In this document: positions 56,038-64,000 of the stretch, piece after piece
Layout: each line of letters begins with the position of its first letter
How positions within the stretch are numbered: the stretch's first letter is position 1
From: Streptomyces spirodelae
GTDB lineage: Bacteria > Actinomycetota > Actinomycetes > Streptomycetales > Streptomycetaceae
Reading direction: 5' to 3'
NCBI RefSeq assembly: GCF_017676385.1
Contig: NZ_JAFFZN010000017.1
Span: 62,001 to 126,000 of the forward strand
Length of the DNA: 64,000 nucleotides
The notes under the pieces: generated by a model
Told to the model about the DNA's origin: nothing
The model's database searches: none
The model's input: only the letters and a program-made list of their open reading frames with translations
Made by a program: the position numbers and the translations under genes

Positions 56038-56340
56038 TCAGCCCTCGCGCGGTGGGCGGCCCCGGCGCGGGTGGGCGCGTGCCTCCTTGGGCAGCCGGCC
56101 CGCCTCCTTGAGCGCCTGGCGCAGCAGATAGTCGATCTGCGCGTTGGTGGAGCGCAGTTCGTCGGCGGCCCAGCGGGCGAGTGCGTCGTGCATCGCGGGG
56201 TCGAGCCGCAGCAGCACCTGTTTGCGCTGCTGCGACCTGCCCTTGCCCGCCGCACTTCCCTGGCCGCCCGCCGCGGACTGCCCGGAGGACGGCCGCTCGG
56301 GGTCCGGGGCGCCGCCCTCGCCCTCGCCGACGGCGCTCAC
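56038..56340 (-). CDS. ribbon-helix-helix-type protein
   Basis: The protein has 100 residues. The first 40 are Gly/Ser/Ala rich. The core RKQVLLRLDPAMHDALARWA then ADELRSTNAQIDYLLRQALK is a strand followed by two helices, as in CopG/Arc-type ribbon-helix-helix DNA-binding proteins. The Arg-rich end follows. Its GTG overlaps the stop of the SPFH gene by four bases (GTGA), so it is co-translated with it and probably autoregulates the pair. Confidence 0.8.
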   Translation of the reverse strand: MSAVGEGEGGAPDPERPSSGQSAAGGQGSAAGKGRSQQRKQVLLRLDPAMHDALARWAADELRSTNAQIDYLLRQALKEAGRLPKEARAHPRRGRPPREG

Positions 56341-57272
56341 TGGTAGAGCGACCCCGTGTTCAGCACGGGCTGCGGGGAACGGTCGCCGCACAGCACCACC
56401 AGCAGATTGCTGACCATGCTGGCCCTGCGCTCCTCGTCCAGCTCCACGAAGTCCTGGGCCGTGATCCTGGCCAGCGCGTCCTCGACCATCCCGCAGGCGC
56501 CCTCCACGATCTGCTTGCGGGCAGCGACCACCGCGCCCGCCTGCTGCCGCTGGAGCATCGCGGAGGCGATCTCGGGCGCGTAGGCCAGATGCGTGAAGCG
56601 GGACTCGATGACCGACACCCCGGCGGCGCGCACCCGGGCGGTGAGCTCGGAGGCCAGCTTCTCGGTGATCTCCTCGGCGTTGCCCCGCAGCGAGAGGCCC
56701 GCCTCGTCGTGCGCGTCGTACGGGTACTCGATGGCGATGTGCCGGACCGCCGCCTCCGTCTGGGTGGAGACGAACTCCACATAGTCGTCGACGGAGAAGG
56801 TGGCCTGCGCGGTGTCCCGGACCTGCCAGACGACGACGGCCGCGAGCTCGATCGGATTGCCGTAGGCGTCGTTGACCTTGAGGACAGCCGTCTCGTGGTT
56901 GCGGACCCTGGTGGAGATCTTGGTACGACTCGTCAGCGGGTTGACCCAGCGCAGCCCGTCGGCGCGGATGGTGCCGGTGTAGCGGCCGAAGAGCTGGACG
57001 ACGCGGGCCTCGCCCGGCGCCACCATGTTCAGCCCCGCCATACCGAAGACGGAGGCGATCACCAGCACCACGCCGAGCACGATCAGCGCCCCGCCGACCG
57101 CGCCGCTGCCGTCCGAGGCGAGGCCGCCCCCCGCGATGACGGCGCCGACGCCGAGCAGGAAGCCGATCAGCCCCAGCAGCAGGGCGAGTCCACCCGGAAT
57201 GCTGTGCGCTGTCGTCTCCCGCACTTCCGGCGTGGGCATTTCAGGCGCGTCGGTCGGCTGGTCAAGGCTCAT
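56337..57272 (-). CDS. SPFH (band 7/slipin-like) membrane protein
   Basis: This 311-residue protein has a membrane-embedded N-terminus with two adjacent hydrophobic segments (LALLLGLIGFLLGVGAVIAG and GALIVLGVVLVIASVFGMAG). An SPFH core follows: GEARVVQLFGRYTGTIRADG, ISTRVRNHETAVLKVNDAYG and the helix IASAMLQRQQAGAVVAARKQ. SPFH proteins form membrane microdomain scaffolds. GGGGGGAT precedes the ATG. A palindrome lies 64 bp upstream, and the ribbon-helix-helix gene follows with overlap. Confidence 0.92.
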   Translation of the reverse strand: MSLDQPTDAPEMPTPEVRETTAHSIPGGLALLLGLIGFLLGVGAVIAGGGLASDGSGAVGGALIVLGVVLVIASVFGMAGLNMVAPGEARVVQLFGRYTGTIRADGLRWVNPLTSRTKISTRVRNHETAVLKVNDAYGNPIELAAVVVWQVRDTAQATFSVDDYVEFVSTQTEAAVRHIAIEYPYDAHDEAGLSLRGNAEEITEKLASELTARVRAAGVSVIESRFTHLAYAPEIASAMLQRQQAGAVVAARKQIVEGACGMVEDALARITAQDFVELDEERRASMVSNLLVVLCGDRSPQPVLNTGSLYQ

Positions 57273-57335
57273 CGCGATCCCCCCGTTCGGTCCGTGGTCC
57301 GGCGCGTACCCGTTCCGGGCAGCACCCCTATCAAA

Positions 57336-57345
57336 GTGATATCAC
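57336..57345. promoter_or_regulatory. GTGATATCAC palindrome upstream of the SPFH operon
   Basis: The perfect 10-bp palindrome sits in an AT-rich patch (TCAAAGTGATATCACATTA) about 64 bp before the SPFH start. It is a good operator candidate, perhaps for the operon's own ribbon-helix-helix protein. Confidence 0.65.
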
Positions 57346-57503
57346 ATTAACACCTCCGCCAGCCGCCCGCCATCCCCGGCCCGCACCGACTGTGCGGCCC
57401 GCACGGAAGCAACCCGCCCGCCCGTCTCTGCGTCAGCCAACGGGACGGTCACAGCCGGACGGTCCTCGGGAGCGGGCGCGGACACCGAGCGGGAAAGTGG
57501 GCG

Positions 57504-59546
57504 ATGGGACAGGCAGCGGACGACCGGCTCGCACCGCCACCCCCCGCGGAGCCGCTCGACACACCCGAGCCACCCGGCGAAGCGCGCTCACCCCGCCCCG
57601 GCAAGCCGCCGCGGCCCCGCGCCGCACCGCACCACCGCGCCCGGCCGCGCCGCGCCACCCGGCAGCGCCGCCGCTCCGGAAGCACCCGCCCGGCCGGTAC
57701 GGGCGACGGCACCGGCGACGGCACCGGTGACGGCACCGGCGAGGACAGCCCGCCGAGCGGCACCCCGGCGCTGCGCCGGATACGCCGTCGGGCGCTCGGC
57801 CCGGCCCGGCGCCTGCTCCGCCACCCGTACTGGCAGGCGCCCAGCTCCGCGTACGTCATACGGCGCTGGCCAGGGCTGACGGCCATGTGCTGCGCCACCC
57901 TGTTCTTCTGGCTGTCGCTGACGCCGTCCCTGGTGCCCCGGCCCTGGCTGCTGCAGGGGGTGATCGGCGGGATAACCGCCGCCATCGGGTACGCGATAGG
58001 CGGGCTGGCCCAGTGGCTGCTCCGGCTCACACTCGGCCCGCTGTACCGCCGGTACCGGCAACCCCTCCTGCGCCGGCTGCCGGGCCGGCCGGGCCCGCAC
58101 TGGCGGGCGCGCGCCTGGCTGGCGTACTACGTGCTCAGCACCGGGCTGACCATCGCCGCGCTCTCCTGGAGCGCCGACGCGCAACGGGAGCTGCGCCGGC
58201 TCCAGGAGATGCCGGAGACCCTCACCTGGCACTCCATGATGATCGCCCTGCTCGCCATGGGGATCTGCTTCGCGCTGGTGGCGATCGGCCGCGCCGTACG
58301 GCTCGGTACCCGTGTCCTCATCCGGCTGCTGGGCCGTTTCGTGCCGCGTCCGCTGGCGATCGGGGTGGGGCTGCTGGTCAGCGCTACCGTCGTGGTCTTC
58401 GGCACCCGCGACGTGGTCTTCGACCGCGGTGTGATCGACGTCGCCGCACGGCTGGCCGAGAAGACCGACCAGAGCACCAAGGACGGCATCTTCCAGCCCA
58501 CCTCGCGGCTGGTCTCCGGCAGCCGGGCCTCACTCGTGCGCTGGGACGAACTCGGCTACGAGGGCCGGAACTTCACCGGGTCGTCCCTGACGCCGCACCA
58601 GATCAGCACCGTCACCGGCAAGCACGCCGTGCAGCCGATCCGCGTCTACATCGGCCAGGAGTCCGCACCCACCTTCGCCTCCCGCGCGAAGCTGGCGGTG
58701 CGGGAGCTGGAGCGTACCGGCGCCTTCGGCCGGGAGGTGCTGGCCATCGCCGGGACCACCGGGCGGGGCTGGGTCAACTCCACGGACGCCGAGCCGCTGG
58801 AGTACATCCACGGCGGCGACACCGCGATCGTCGCCGTGCAGTACTCCTACCTGCCCAGCTGGGCCTCGTTCCTGGTGGACAAGGAACAGGCGGGCCGCGC
58901 CACCCGGGCCCTGGTCGAGGCCGTACGCGCCCGCTGGCTGCGCGTCCCCGCCGCCGAACGGCCGAAGCTGGTCGTCTTCGGTGAGTCCCTGGGCGCCTAC
59001 GGGATCGAGGCATCCTTCGACGGGCCCGACGACATGCTGGCCAAGGTGGACGGTGCGGTGCTGGCCGGGACGCCCAACTTCTCCCCCATCCGCCGTCGGC
59101 TGACCGCGCACCGCGACCGGGGCAGCCCCGTCTGGCGCCCCGAGTACGAGAAGGGGCGCCACTTCCGCTTCGCGCAGTGGCCGAAGAGGGATCTCGCACG
59201 ACCGGGCCCGGCCTCCGGTTGGAAGGGGCCGCGCGTGGTCTATCTGCAGAACGCCTCGGACGCCATCGTGTGGTGGTCGCCCGAGCTGGCCTTCCAGCCG
59301 CCCCGCTGGCTGCGCGAGCCCCTCGGCCCCGACATCACGGACGAGGTCAACTGGTTTCCGCTGGTCACCTTCTGGCAGACGACGGTGGACATGGCCGTCT
59401 CCTACGGCGTCGGCGCCCCGCACGGCCACCGCTACGGCAACGGCTCCGTGGAGGCATGGGCGGCCGTCGCGCCCGACGAGGGCTGGACGAAGAAGGACAC
59501 CGAGCAGCTACGGCGCTTCATGGACCAGCGCGAAGCGCCGTACTGA
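57504..59546 (+). CDS. membrane alpha/beta-hydrolase family protein
   Basis: The protein has 680 residues. A Pro/Arg-rich cytoplasmic N-terminus of about 110 residues precedes four to five membrane segments (YVIRRWPGLTAMCCATLFFW, LQGVIGGITAAIGYAIGGLA, RAWLAYYVLSTGLTIAALSW, HSMMIALLAMGICFALVAIG). An extracytoplasmic alpha/beta-hydrolase domain begins around residue 350 with the nucleophile elbow KLVVFGESLGAYGIEASF (Ser495). This is the alpha/beta-hydrolase family with its own N-terminal domain. Lipid or cell-wall esters are possible substrates. Confidence 0.87.
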   Translation: MGQAADDRLAPPPPAEPLDTPEPPGEARSPRPGKPPRPRAAPHHRARPRRATRQRRRSGSTRPAGTGDGTGDGTGDGTGEDSPPSGTPALRRIRRRALGPARRLLRHPYWQAPSSAYVIRRWPGLTAMCCATLFFWLSLTPSLVPRPWLLQGVIGGITAAIGYAIGGLAQWLLRLTLGPLYRRYRQPLLRRLPGRPGPHWRARAWLAYYVLSTGLTIAALSWSADAQRELRRLQEMPETLTWHSMMIALLAMGICFALVAIGRAVRLGTRVLIRLLGRFVPRPLAIGVGLLVSATVVVFGTRDVVFDRGVIDVAARLAEKTDQSTKDGIFQPTSRLVSGSRASLVRWDELGYEGRNFTGSSLTPHQISTVTGKHAVQPIRVYIGQESAPTFASRAKLAVRELERTGAFGREVLAIAGTTGRGWVNSTDAEPLEYIHGGDTAIVAVQYSYLPSWASFLVDKEQAGRATRALVEAVRARWLRVPAAERPKLVVFGESLGAYGIEASFDGPDDMLAKVDGAVLAGTPNFSPIRRRLTAHRDRGSPVWRPEYEKGRHFRFAQWPKRDLARPGPASGWKGPRVVYLQNASDAIVWWSPELAFQPPRWLREPLGPDITDEVNWFPLVTFWQTTVDMAVSYGVGAPHGHRYGNGSVEAWAAVAPDEGWTKKDTEQLRRFMDQREAPY

Positions 59547-59583
59547 GGCGGACGTCGGAGGCTCCGGGCCCCGGCCCCCGGCC

Positions 59584-60972
59584 TCATTCCCCGGACGCGG
59601 ACCCCGGCTGGTCGGCGGGGCCCTCCCCGGCGCCCGCACCGGCCTGCTGCGGCGCTGCCTCCCGCAGTCTGCGCAGGGTCTGTTCCTGCGCGTAGCCGCG
59701 CAGATAGCCGACGACGGTGTTGACGACGGCGACCAGCGGAACCGCCACCACCGCGCCGGGGATACCGGCGATCAGACTGCCGCCGGTCACCGCGAGCACC
59801 ACGGCCAGCGGATGGACCCGCACCAGGCGGCCGAGGATGAACGGCTGCAGGATGTGGCTCTCGATCTGCTGGACGGCCAGGACGACGGCCAGCGCGAGCA
59901 GCGCCGTGACGATGCCGTCGGTCACCAGTGCCACGACGACGGCCAGCGCCCCGGAGACCACGGCACCGATGATCGGGATGAAGGCGAAGAGGAAGATGAA
60001 GACCGCGAGCGGCACCGCCATCGGGACATTGAGGAAATACAGCCCGATACCGATGAAAACGGCATCGATCAGCGCGACTATCACTGTTCCGCGCACATAG
60101 CCGGTCAGCGTCGCCCAGGCACGCGGGCCGGCGCCCGCCACACCGTCCCGTGCCGCCGCGGGCACGAACTTGAGCGTCCACTCCCAGATGCGGCGGCCGT
60201 CGTAGAGCAGGAAGAGCGTCACGAACATCGCCAGCAGCGCGCCGGAGAGGAATTCCAGGATGACGGTGACACCCTCGATGCCCGCCGAGGTCAGCTCCTT
60301 GCTGTTGTCGCCGATCCAGTCGCTGAGGTTCTGGGCGATCTCGTTGATCTGGTCCTCGGAGACATGGAAGGGGCCGTTGAGTGCCCAGTTCTTCAGCTCC
60401 TGGATACCGTCCTGGACCTTGTCGGTGAGCGTGTCCAGGTTCTCCATGACCTGCCACACCACGAACCAGCCGACCAGCCCCATGATGACGAAGCCACTGA
60501 TGAAGGTGATGGCGGTGGCCAGGCCGCGCCCCAGGCCGAGCCTTCTGAGCCGGGCCACGGTGGGCTGGAGCAGCGCGGTGATCAGCAGGCCGGCGGAGAA
60601 GGCGATGATCACCAGGCTGATGGTGCTGACGACCTTCATCAGCACCCAGATGACTCCGGCGAGCACCAGCAGCCGCCAGCCCGCCTCGGCGGCGACCCGC
60701 ACGCCCCACGGCACGGCGGCGGCCGGTTCCGGTTTGGCGGCTATGGCGGGCGCGTACTGCGGGGGCGGGGGTACGTAGCCGCTGCCCTGGGTTTCGCCGC
60801 CCGCCTCGGCCTCGGCCTGGGCGCGGCCCGCCTCGGTGTTGGAGAGCTCGGGGTCGATGCCGTCGGCCCTGCGGGCGGCCTCCCCGTTGCGTGCCGCCTC
60901 GGCACGCCGCTCGGCGGCCTTCGCGGCCCAGCGGCCCGCGGCCGCTCTGAGCCTGTCAATGCTGCTCGTCAT
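59584..60972 (-). CDS. AI-2E family transporter
   Basis: This 462-residue protein has about eight membrane segments and the AI-2E family features: LVIIAFSAGLLITALLQPTV, FIPIIGAVVSGALAVVVALV and LAVVLAVTGGSLIAGIPGAV. The N-terminus has 110 soluble, charged residues. Despite the name, transport of AI-2 is proven for few members. It ends 38 bp from the stop of the convergent hydrolase gene. Confidence 0.9.
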   Translation of the reverse strand: MTSSIDRLRAAAGRWAAKAAERRAEAARNGEAARRADGIDPELSNTEAGRAQAEAEAGGETQGSGYVPPPPQYAPAIAAKPEPAAAVPWGVRVAAEAGWRLLVLAGVIWVLMKVVSTISLVIIAFSAGLLITALLQPTVARLRRLGLGRGLATAITFISGFVIMGLVGWFVVWQVMENLDTLTDKVQDGIQELKNWALNGPFHVSEDQINEIAQNLSDWIGDNSKELTSAGIEGVTVILEFLSGALLAMFVTLFLLYDGRRIWEWTLKFVPAAARDGVAGAGPRAWATLTGYVRGTVIVALIDAVFIGIGLYFLNVPMAVPLAVFIFLFAFIPIIGAVVSGALAVVVALVTDGIVTALLALAVVLAVQQIESHILQPFILGRLVRVHPLAVVLAVTGGSLIAGIPGAVVAVPLVAVVNTVVGYLRGYAQEQTLRRLREAAPQQAGAGAGEGPADQPGSASGE

Positions 60973-61129
60973 TCCGCTTCCTCCGCCCCCGGGCGAGTGC
61001 CTTCGCCGTGTGAGGGACGACGTTACCCGTGCCGGGGGTTGCTTCCGAACCGGAAGCCGTGCGGAGGGCCGGGCGGGAAGGACTCGCTGTGGGTGGACCG
61101 GTGCGGAGGGTGTGTGCGGACATGAGGAA

Positions 61130-61166
61130 GCCCCCTGGGCTGATCGTCACGATCGCCGCAGGGGGC
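61130..61166 (-). terminator. terminator after the transglycosylase gene
   Basis: GCCCCCTG and CAGGGGGC flank an inner GATCGT/CGATC pairing. The whole lies 50 bp after the transglycosylase stop on the minus strand. Confidence 0.75.
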
Positions 61167-61216
61167 ATCCCGTCCGGACGTTCAGGGTCCGGCAAGTCGC
61201 GGTGGGCCCGTCCGGC

Positions 61217-61933
61217 TCAGTACCAGTGGTTGGCCTGCCAGAAGTCCCATGCGCCACATGGGCTTCCGTACCGGTCGTTCATGTAGTTCAGGCCCCACTT
61301 TATCTGGGTGGCCGGGTTCGTCCGCCAGTCGGCGCCCGCCGAGGCCATCTTGGAGCCGGGCAGCGCCTGGACGAGGCCGTAGGCACCCGAGGAGGCGTTC
61401 GTCGCCTTGTAGTTCCAGCCCGACTCCCGCGAGACGATATTGGAGAAGCACTGGTACTGACCGGCGCCGACGATCTGCTTGGCCATCGACTGGACCTCAG
61501 CGGTCGAGTACGACGACTTCTGGGCGAAGTCCGTACGCTCGCTGGACCGGCTCGCGGCCGTCTTGAGCTTGTCGCGCTTCTCGGCCTTCTCGGCAGCAGC
61601 CTTGGCGGCGGCTTCCTTCTCGGCCTTCGCCTTCTTGGCCGCAGCGTCCTCGGCGGCCTGCTTACGGGCTGCCTCCTCGGCGGACTTCCTCGCCTCGGCG
61701 TCGGCTGCGGACGACGCGGCGTCCGCCTGCTGCGTGAGGGCTGCCGTCTGCGCCTGGGTCTGTGAACCGGCTGGTATGTCCTCTAGGAGCGTCGCCTCGG
61801 CGGCGGTGGCCTCGGCGTCACCGGACGCCTGGCCCTGGTCGGCGCCTGCGGCAACACCGACGACGGCGCCGACGGTGGTGACCGCGGTGGCGGACGCCAC
61901 GGCGAATCCCCGGACCGAAATCCGAGCAGTCAC
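61217..61933 (-). CDS. secreted transglycosylase (SLT-like) with coiled-coil
   Basis: The protein has 238 residues. Its signal peptide (GFAVASATAVTTVGAVVGVA) is followed by a long Ala/Lys/Glu coiled coil (residues 55-125, such as AEEAARKQAAEDAAAKKAKA). The C-terminal domain is a Streptomyces SLT-like transglycosylase: ECFSN-type segment QYQCFSNIVSRESGWNYKAT with the catalytic Glu, then ASSGAYGLVQALPGSKMASA and WGLNYMNDRYGSPCGAWDFW. The GTG at 61933 has GGAAGGAAACC upstream, so the ATG at 61951 is rejected. It cuts peptidoglycan outside the cell. Confidence 0.92.
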   Translation of the reverse strand: MTARISVRGFAVASATAVTTVGAVVGVAAGADQGQASGDAEATAAEATLLEDIPAGSQTQAQTAALTQQADAASSAADAEARKSAEEAARKQAAEDAAAKKAKAEKEAAAKAAAEKAEKRDKLKTAASRSSERTDFAQKSSYSTAEVQSMAKQIVGAGQYQCFSNIVSRESGWNYKATNASSGAYGLVQALPGSKMASAGADWRTNPATQIKWGLNYMNDRYGSPCGAWDFWQANHWY

Positions 61934-62368
61934 ACGGTTTCCTTCCAACATGCCCGCTGGGGTGACCTCGCGGACGCAATCGTGCCCCTGACACTGGCCT
62001 CCCTCGTTCTGGCCACGGGAGGCACGGGCCCGGTGGGTCTCCCGCGTGGGAGAGCCCGCGTGGTGCTTTCGGGCGGCATACGGCGCAACTGCTGTTCAGT
62101 TCTGTACTGCTCTGCGGTGTCGCACCGTTGGTGGTGCGGGTGTGCCGTATGCGGGGCCTGACAGGACCCACACCCTGCCGGAACCGGACGCGCCGAAGCA
62201 ATTCTGCGCTGAGTGGGAAAGCTCACACGGCGTTTGGGGCACGGGAATCCCGGAAATAGGCGCGCGACCGGGCCCCGTGCGGCTAAGGTGCTGTGCCCTT
62301 TTCGCACGGGGCCCGGTCGAGAAAGCAGTTATGGCGCTCAGTTGAGCATTACGCCCGGGCGTTGCCGG
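61934..62368. other. 435-bp leader region with structured sequences
   Basis: Between PhoH and the transglycosylase gene lie the phoH terminator (62265-62319) and a 5' leader. The leader holds GCATACGGC/GCCGTATGC arms enclosing about 60 bases (62074-62152) with an inner CGCACC-ACCAA-CGGTGCG hairpin, and a nearly perfect GGGTCTCCC/GGGAGAGCCC hairpin at 62036-62058. Genes of this kind often have regulatory leaders, but I could not match a known riboswitch. Confidence 0.5.
62265..62319 (-). terminator. 17-bp perfect inverted repeat after PhoH
   Basis: CGACCGGGCCCCGTGCG and CGCACGGGGCCCGGTCG flank a 21-base loop, 50 bp after the phoH stop. It is the obvious phoH terminator. Confidence 0.85.
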
Positions 62369-63709
62369 TCAAACGCGGCCCTCCTCGAGCATTTCGGTCA
62401 CCAGTGCGGCAATCGGAGAACGCTCGGAACGCGTCAGGGTGATGTGCGAGAAGAGCGGATGACCCTTCAACCGCTCGACCACGGCGACGACTCCGTCGTA
62501 CCGCCCCACGCGCAGATTGTCCCGCTGCGCCACATCGTGGGTGAGCACCACCCGCGAGTCCGTACCGATCCGCGAGAGCACGGTCAGCAGCACGTTCCGC
62601 TCCAACGACTGCGCCTCGTCGACGATGACGAACGCGTCGTGCAGTGAACGGCCCCGGATGTGGGTGAGCGGCAGCACCTCCAGCATGCCCCGGGCCACCA
62701 CCTCCTCGATCACCTCGCGGCTGGTGACCGCCGAGAGGGTGTCGAAGACGGCCTGCGCCCAGGGGCTCATCTTCTCCGCCTCGGTACCCGGCAGATACCC
62801 CAGGTCCTGGCCCCCGACGGCGTACAGCGGCCGGAAGACCATCACCTTGCTGTGCTGCCTGCGCTCCAGCACCGCCTCCAGCCCGGCACACAGCGCCAGC
62901 GCGCTCTTGCCCGTGCCCGCGCGGCCGCCCATCGACATGATGCCGACCTCCGGGTCGAGCAGCAGGTCGAGCGCGATCCGCTGTTCGGCGCTGCGGCCCT
63001 TGATGCCGAACGCCTCACGGTCGCCGCGCACCAGCTTGATCTTGCCGTCCGGTGTCACCCGGCCGAGCGCCTTGCCCTTCTCCGACTGGAGCACCAGCCC
63101 GGTGTGCACAGGCAGTTCGGGAGCGTCGTACGGCATGGCCACGCGCTCCGTGGCGAACAGCTCGTCGATGTCCTCGCCCGGCAGCGTGAGTTCCGCCATC
63201 CCCGTCCAGCCGGAGTCGGTGATGGCCAGCTCCGCGCGGTACTCCTCGGCCAGCAGCCCGACGGACGACGCCTTGATGCGCAGCGGCAGGTCCTTGGAGA
63301 CCACCGTGACGTCGTACCCCTCGGCCTGGAGGTTCCGGGCGACGGCGAGAATCCGCGAGTCGTTGTCACCCGGCCGGCCGTGCTGGTTCAGGAAGGCGGC
63401 CGGGAGCACCGCCGGATCCGAGTGGTTCAGCTCGACGCGGAGCGTGCCGCCCGTCTCGCCGATCGGGATCGGCGCGTCGAGGCGGCCGTGCCGCACGCGG
63501 TACTCGTCGAGCCGACGGAGGGCCTGCCGGGCGAAGTAGCCCAGCTCTGGGTGGTTGCGCTTGGCCTCCAACTCGGTGACGACGACCACGGGAAGCACGA
63601 TCTCGTGCTCGTCGAACCGGTCCATGGCGGCCGGATCCGCCAGCAGCACGCTCGTGTCGATGACGTACGTGCGTCGGTCGGACTCACTGCGCTTCTTGCT
63701 GATCACCAC
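62369..63709 (-). CDS. phoH: PIN-PhoH family ATPase/ribonuclease
   Basis: The protein has 446 residues. Residues 12-140 form a PIN domain (TYVIDTSVLLADPAAMDRFD with acidic residues, and DNDSRILAVARNLQ). Residues 245-445 form the PhoH ATPase with Walker A GGRAGTGKSALALCAGLEAV, Walker B DAFVIVDEAQSLERNVLL and LSRIGTDSRVVLTHDVAQRD. PIN-PhoH fusions (PhoH2 type) are sequence-specific RNA helicase-nucleases in mycobacteria. Two adjacent GTGs at 63709 and 63706 are possible starts. Confidence 0.93.
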   Translation of the reverse strand: MVISKKRSESDRRTYVIDTSVLLADPAAMDRFDEHEIVLPVVVVTELEAKRNHPELGYFARQALRRLDEYRVRHGRLDAPIPIGETGGTLRVELNHSDPAVLPAAFLNQHGRPGDNDSRILAVARNLQAEGYDVTVVSKDLPLRIKASSVGLLAEEYRAELAITDSGWTGMAELTLPGEDIDELFATERVAMPYDAPELPVHTGLVLQSEKGKALGRVTPDGKIKLVRGDREAFGIKGRSAEQRIALDLLLDPEVGIMSMGGRAGTGKSALALCAGLEAVLERRQHSKVMVFRPLYAVGGQDLGYLPGTEAEKMSPWAQAVFDTLSAVTSREVIEEVVARGMLEVLPLTHIRGRSLHDAFVIVDEAQSLERNVLLTVLSRIGTDSRVVLTHDVAQRDNLRVGRYDGVVAVVERLKGHPLFSHITLTRSERSPIAALVTEMLEEGRV

Positions 63710-64000
63710 GGTGGGACGAACCCCCTCGGATGAGGTCGGGGAGCGACGGCGTCGCGGGGGAAGAGACCGGAGAAGACCCGCACCACACGGGCCGGACTCC
63801 GGCCCTCCGCGTCCTGCGTCCGGCCCGTGCGGGGTACTGCGCCGCGCGGTCCGGAGGCATCCGTGGTGTCCAAAGGGCCTCCCGGCGACCGCGACCCGTG
63901 GAAGGGGCACGGTCGTGAGGGATATTCCCTCTGGAGTGCTCCCCCATGCAATACCGCTGCGCTCCGCCCCGCCGCCCTGCATCTCGCGGGGCCCCTTTTC
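63710..64000. other. upstream region, no gene seen
   Basis: These 291 bp precede phoH and run to the end of the window. Frames on both strands lack family features. A gene continuing beyond the window cannot be excluded. Confidence 0.35.

Noticed and set aside
61934..62368. c-di-AMP (ydaO) riboswitch before the transglycosylase
   Set aside because: The conserved core of that class was not found by eye. The leader is only described as structured.

Overview
The window is high-GC actinobacterial DNA with strong GC3 bias, GTG starts and GGAGG-type ribosome sites. The gene set is typical of Streptomyces or a close Streptomycetaceae relative: a WhiB-like protein, a SpoIIE-type phosphatase, DUF4245, DUF6542, DUF4132 and DUF6126 proteins, and a trypsin-STAND protein. 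No rRNA or tRNA gene and no intact CRISPR array was seen.

From 1 to about 34.2 kb the DNA looks accessory. It holds, in order: the end of a DUF4397 surface protein with a class F sortase (1-1082); a two-gene conflict-type module of a Trypco2 protein and a trypsin-STAND-TPR protein (4457-1360, minus strand); a small catabolic cluster of MFS permease, PucR regulator and ornithine-cyclodeaminase-like enzyme (4736-8619); a GlxA regulator divergent from an exported DJ-1/PfpI protein (8919-10801); a secreted CAP-domain protein; and an overlapping pair of large proteins, one DUF4132-like (12601-17149). From 17.2 to 34.2 kb the DNA is a patchwork. Intact genes there are a membrane protein, a ClpC-like ATPase, an MFS transporter with an unusual C-terminal tail, a small zinc-ribbon protein, an XRE-cupin regulator with a DUF6126 protein, and a three-module HEAT-like protein. 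They lie among broken genes: a pentapeptide-repeat protein, a TetR tail, a HATPase domain and several transposases.

Three related non-coding segments (about 17.86-18.26, 29.64-30.21 and 33.90-34.23 kb) each carry the last codons and stop of ychF plus a hairpin or its remnant. Only the last adjoins the intact ychF. The way their arms are shared fits two mobile elements integrated in tandem at the 3' end of ychF. This is the main structural finding. No integrase is visible in the window.

From 34.2 kb on the DNA is core chromosome in an order I recall from Streptomyces: ychF, DUF6542, ispH, an APC permease, xseA-xseB, a nitroreductase, DUF4245, glpX, wblI, DUF1707, class I fumarase, fumC, DUF402, a methyltransferase, a SpoIIE phosphatase, ahpD-ahpC with oxyR, SPFH with a ribbon-helix-helix protein, a membrane alpha/beta hydrolase, an AI-2E-type permease, a secreted transglycosylase and PIN-PhoH. 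These serve isoprenoid synthesis, DNA repair, gluconeogenesis and the TCA cycle, peroxide defence and envelope maintenance. The oxyR leader has been duplicated, with a small secreted-protein gene lying between the copies.
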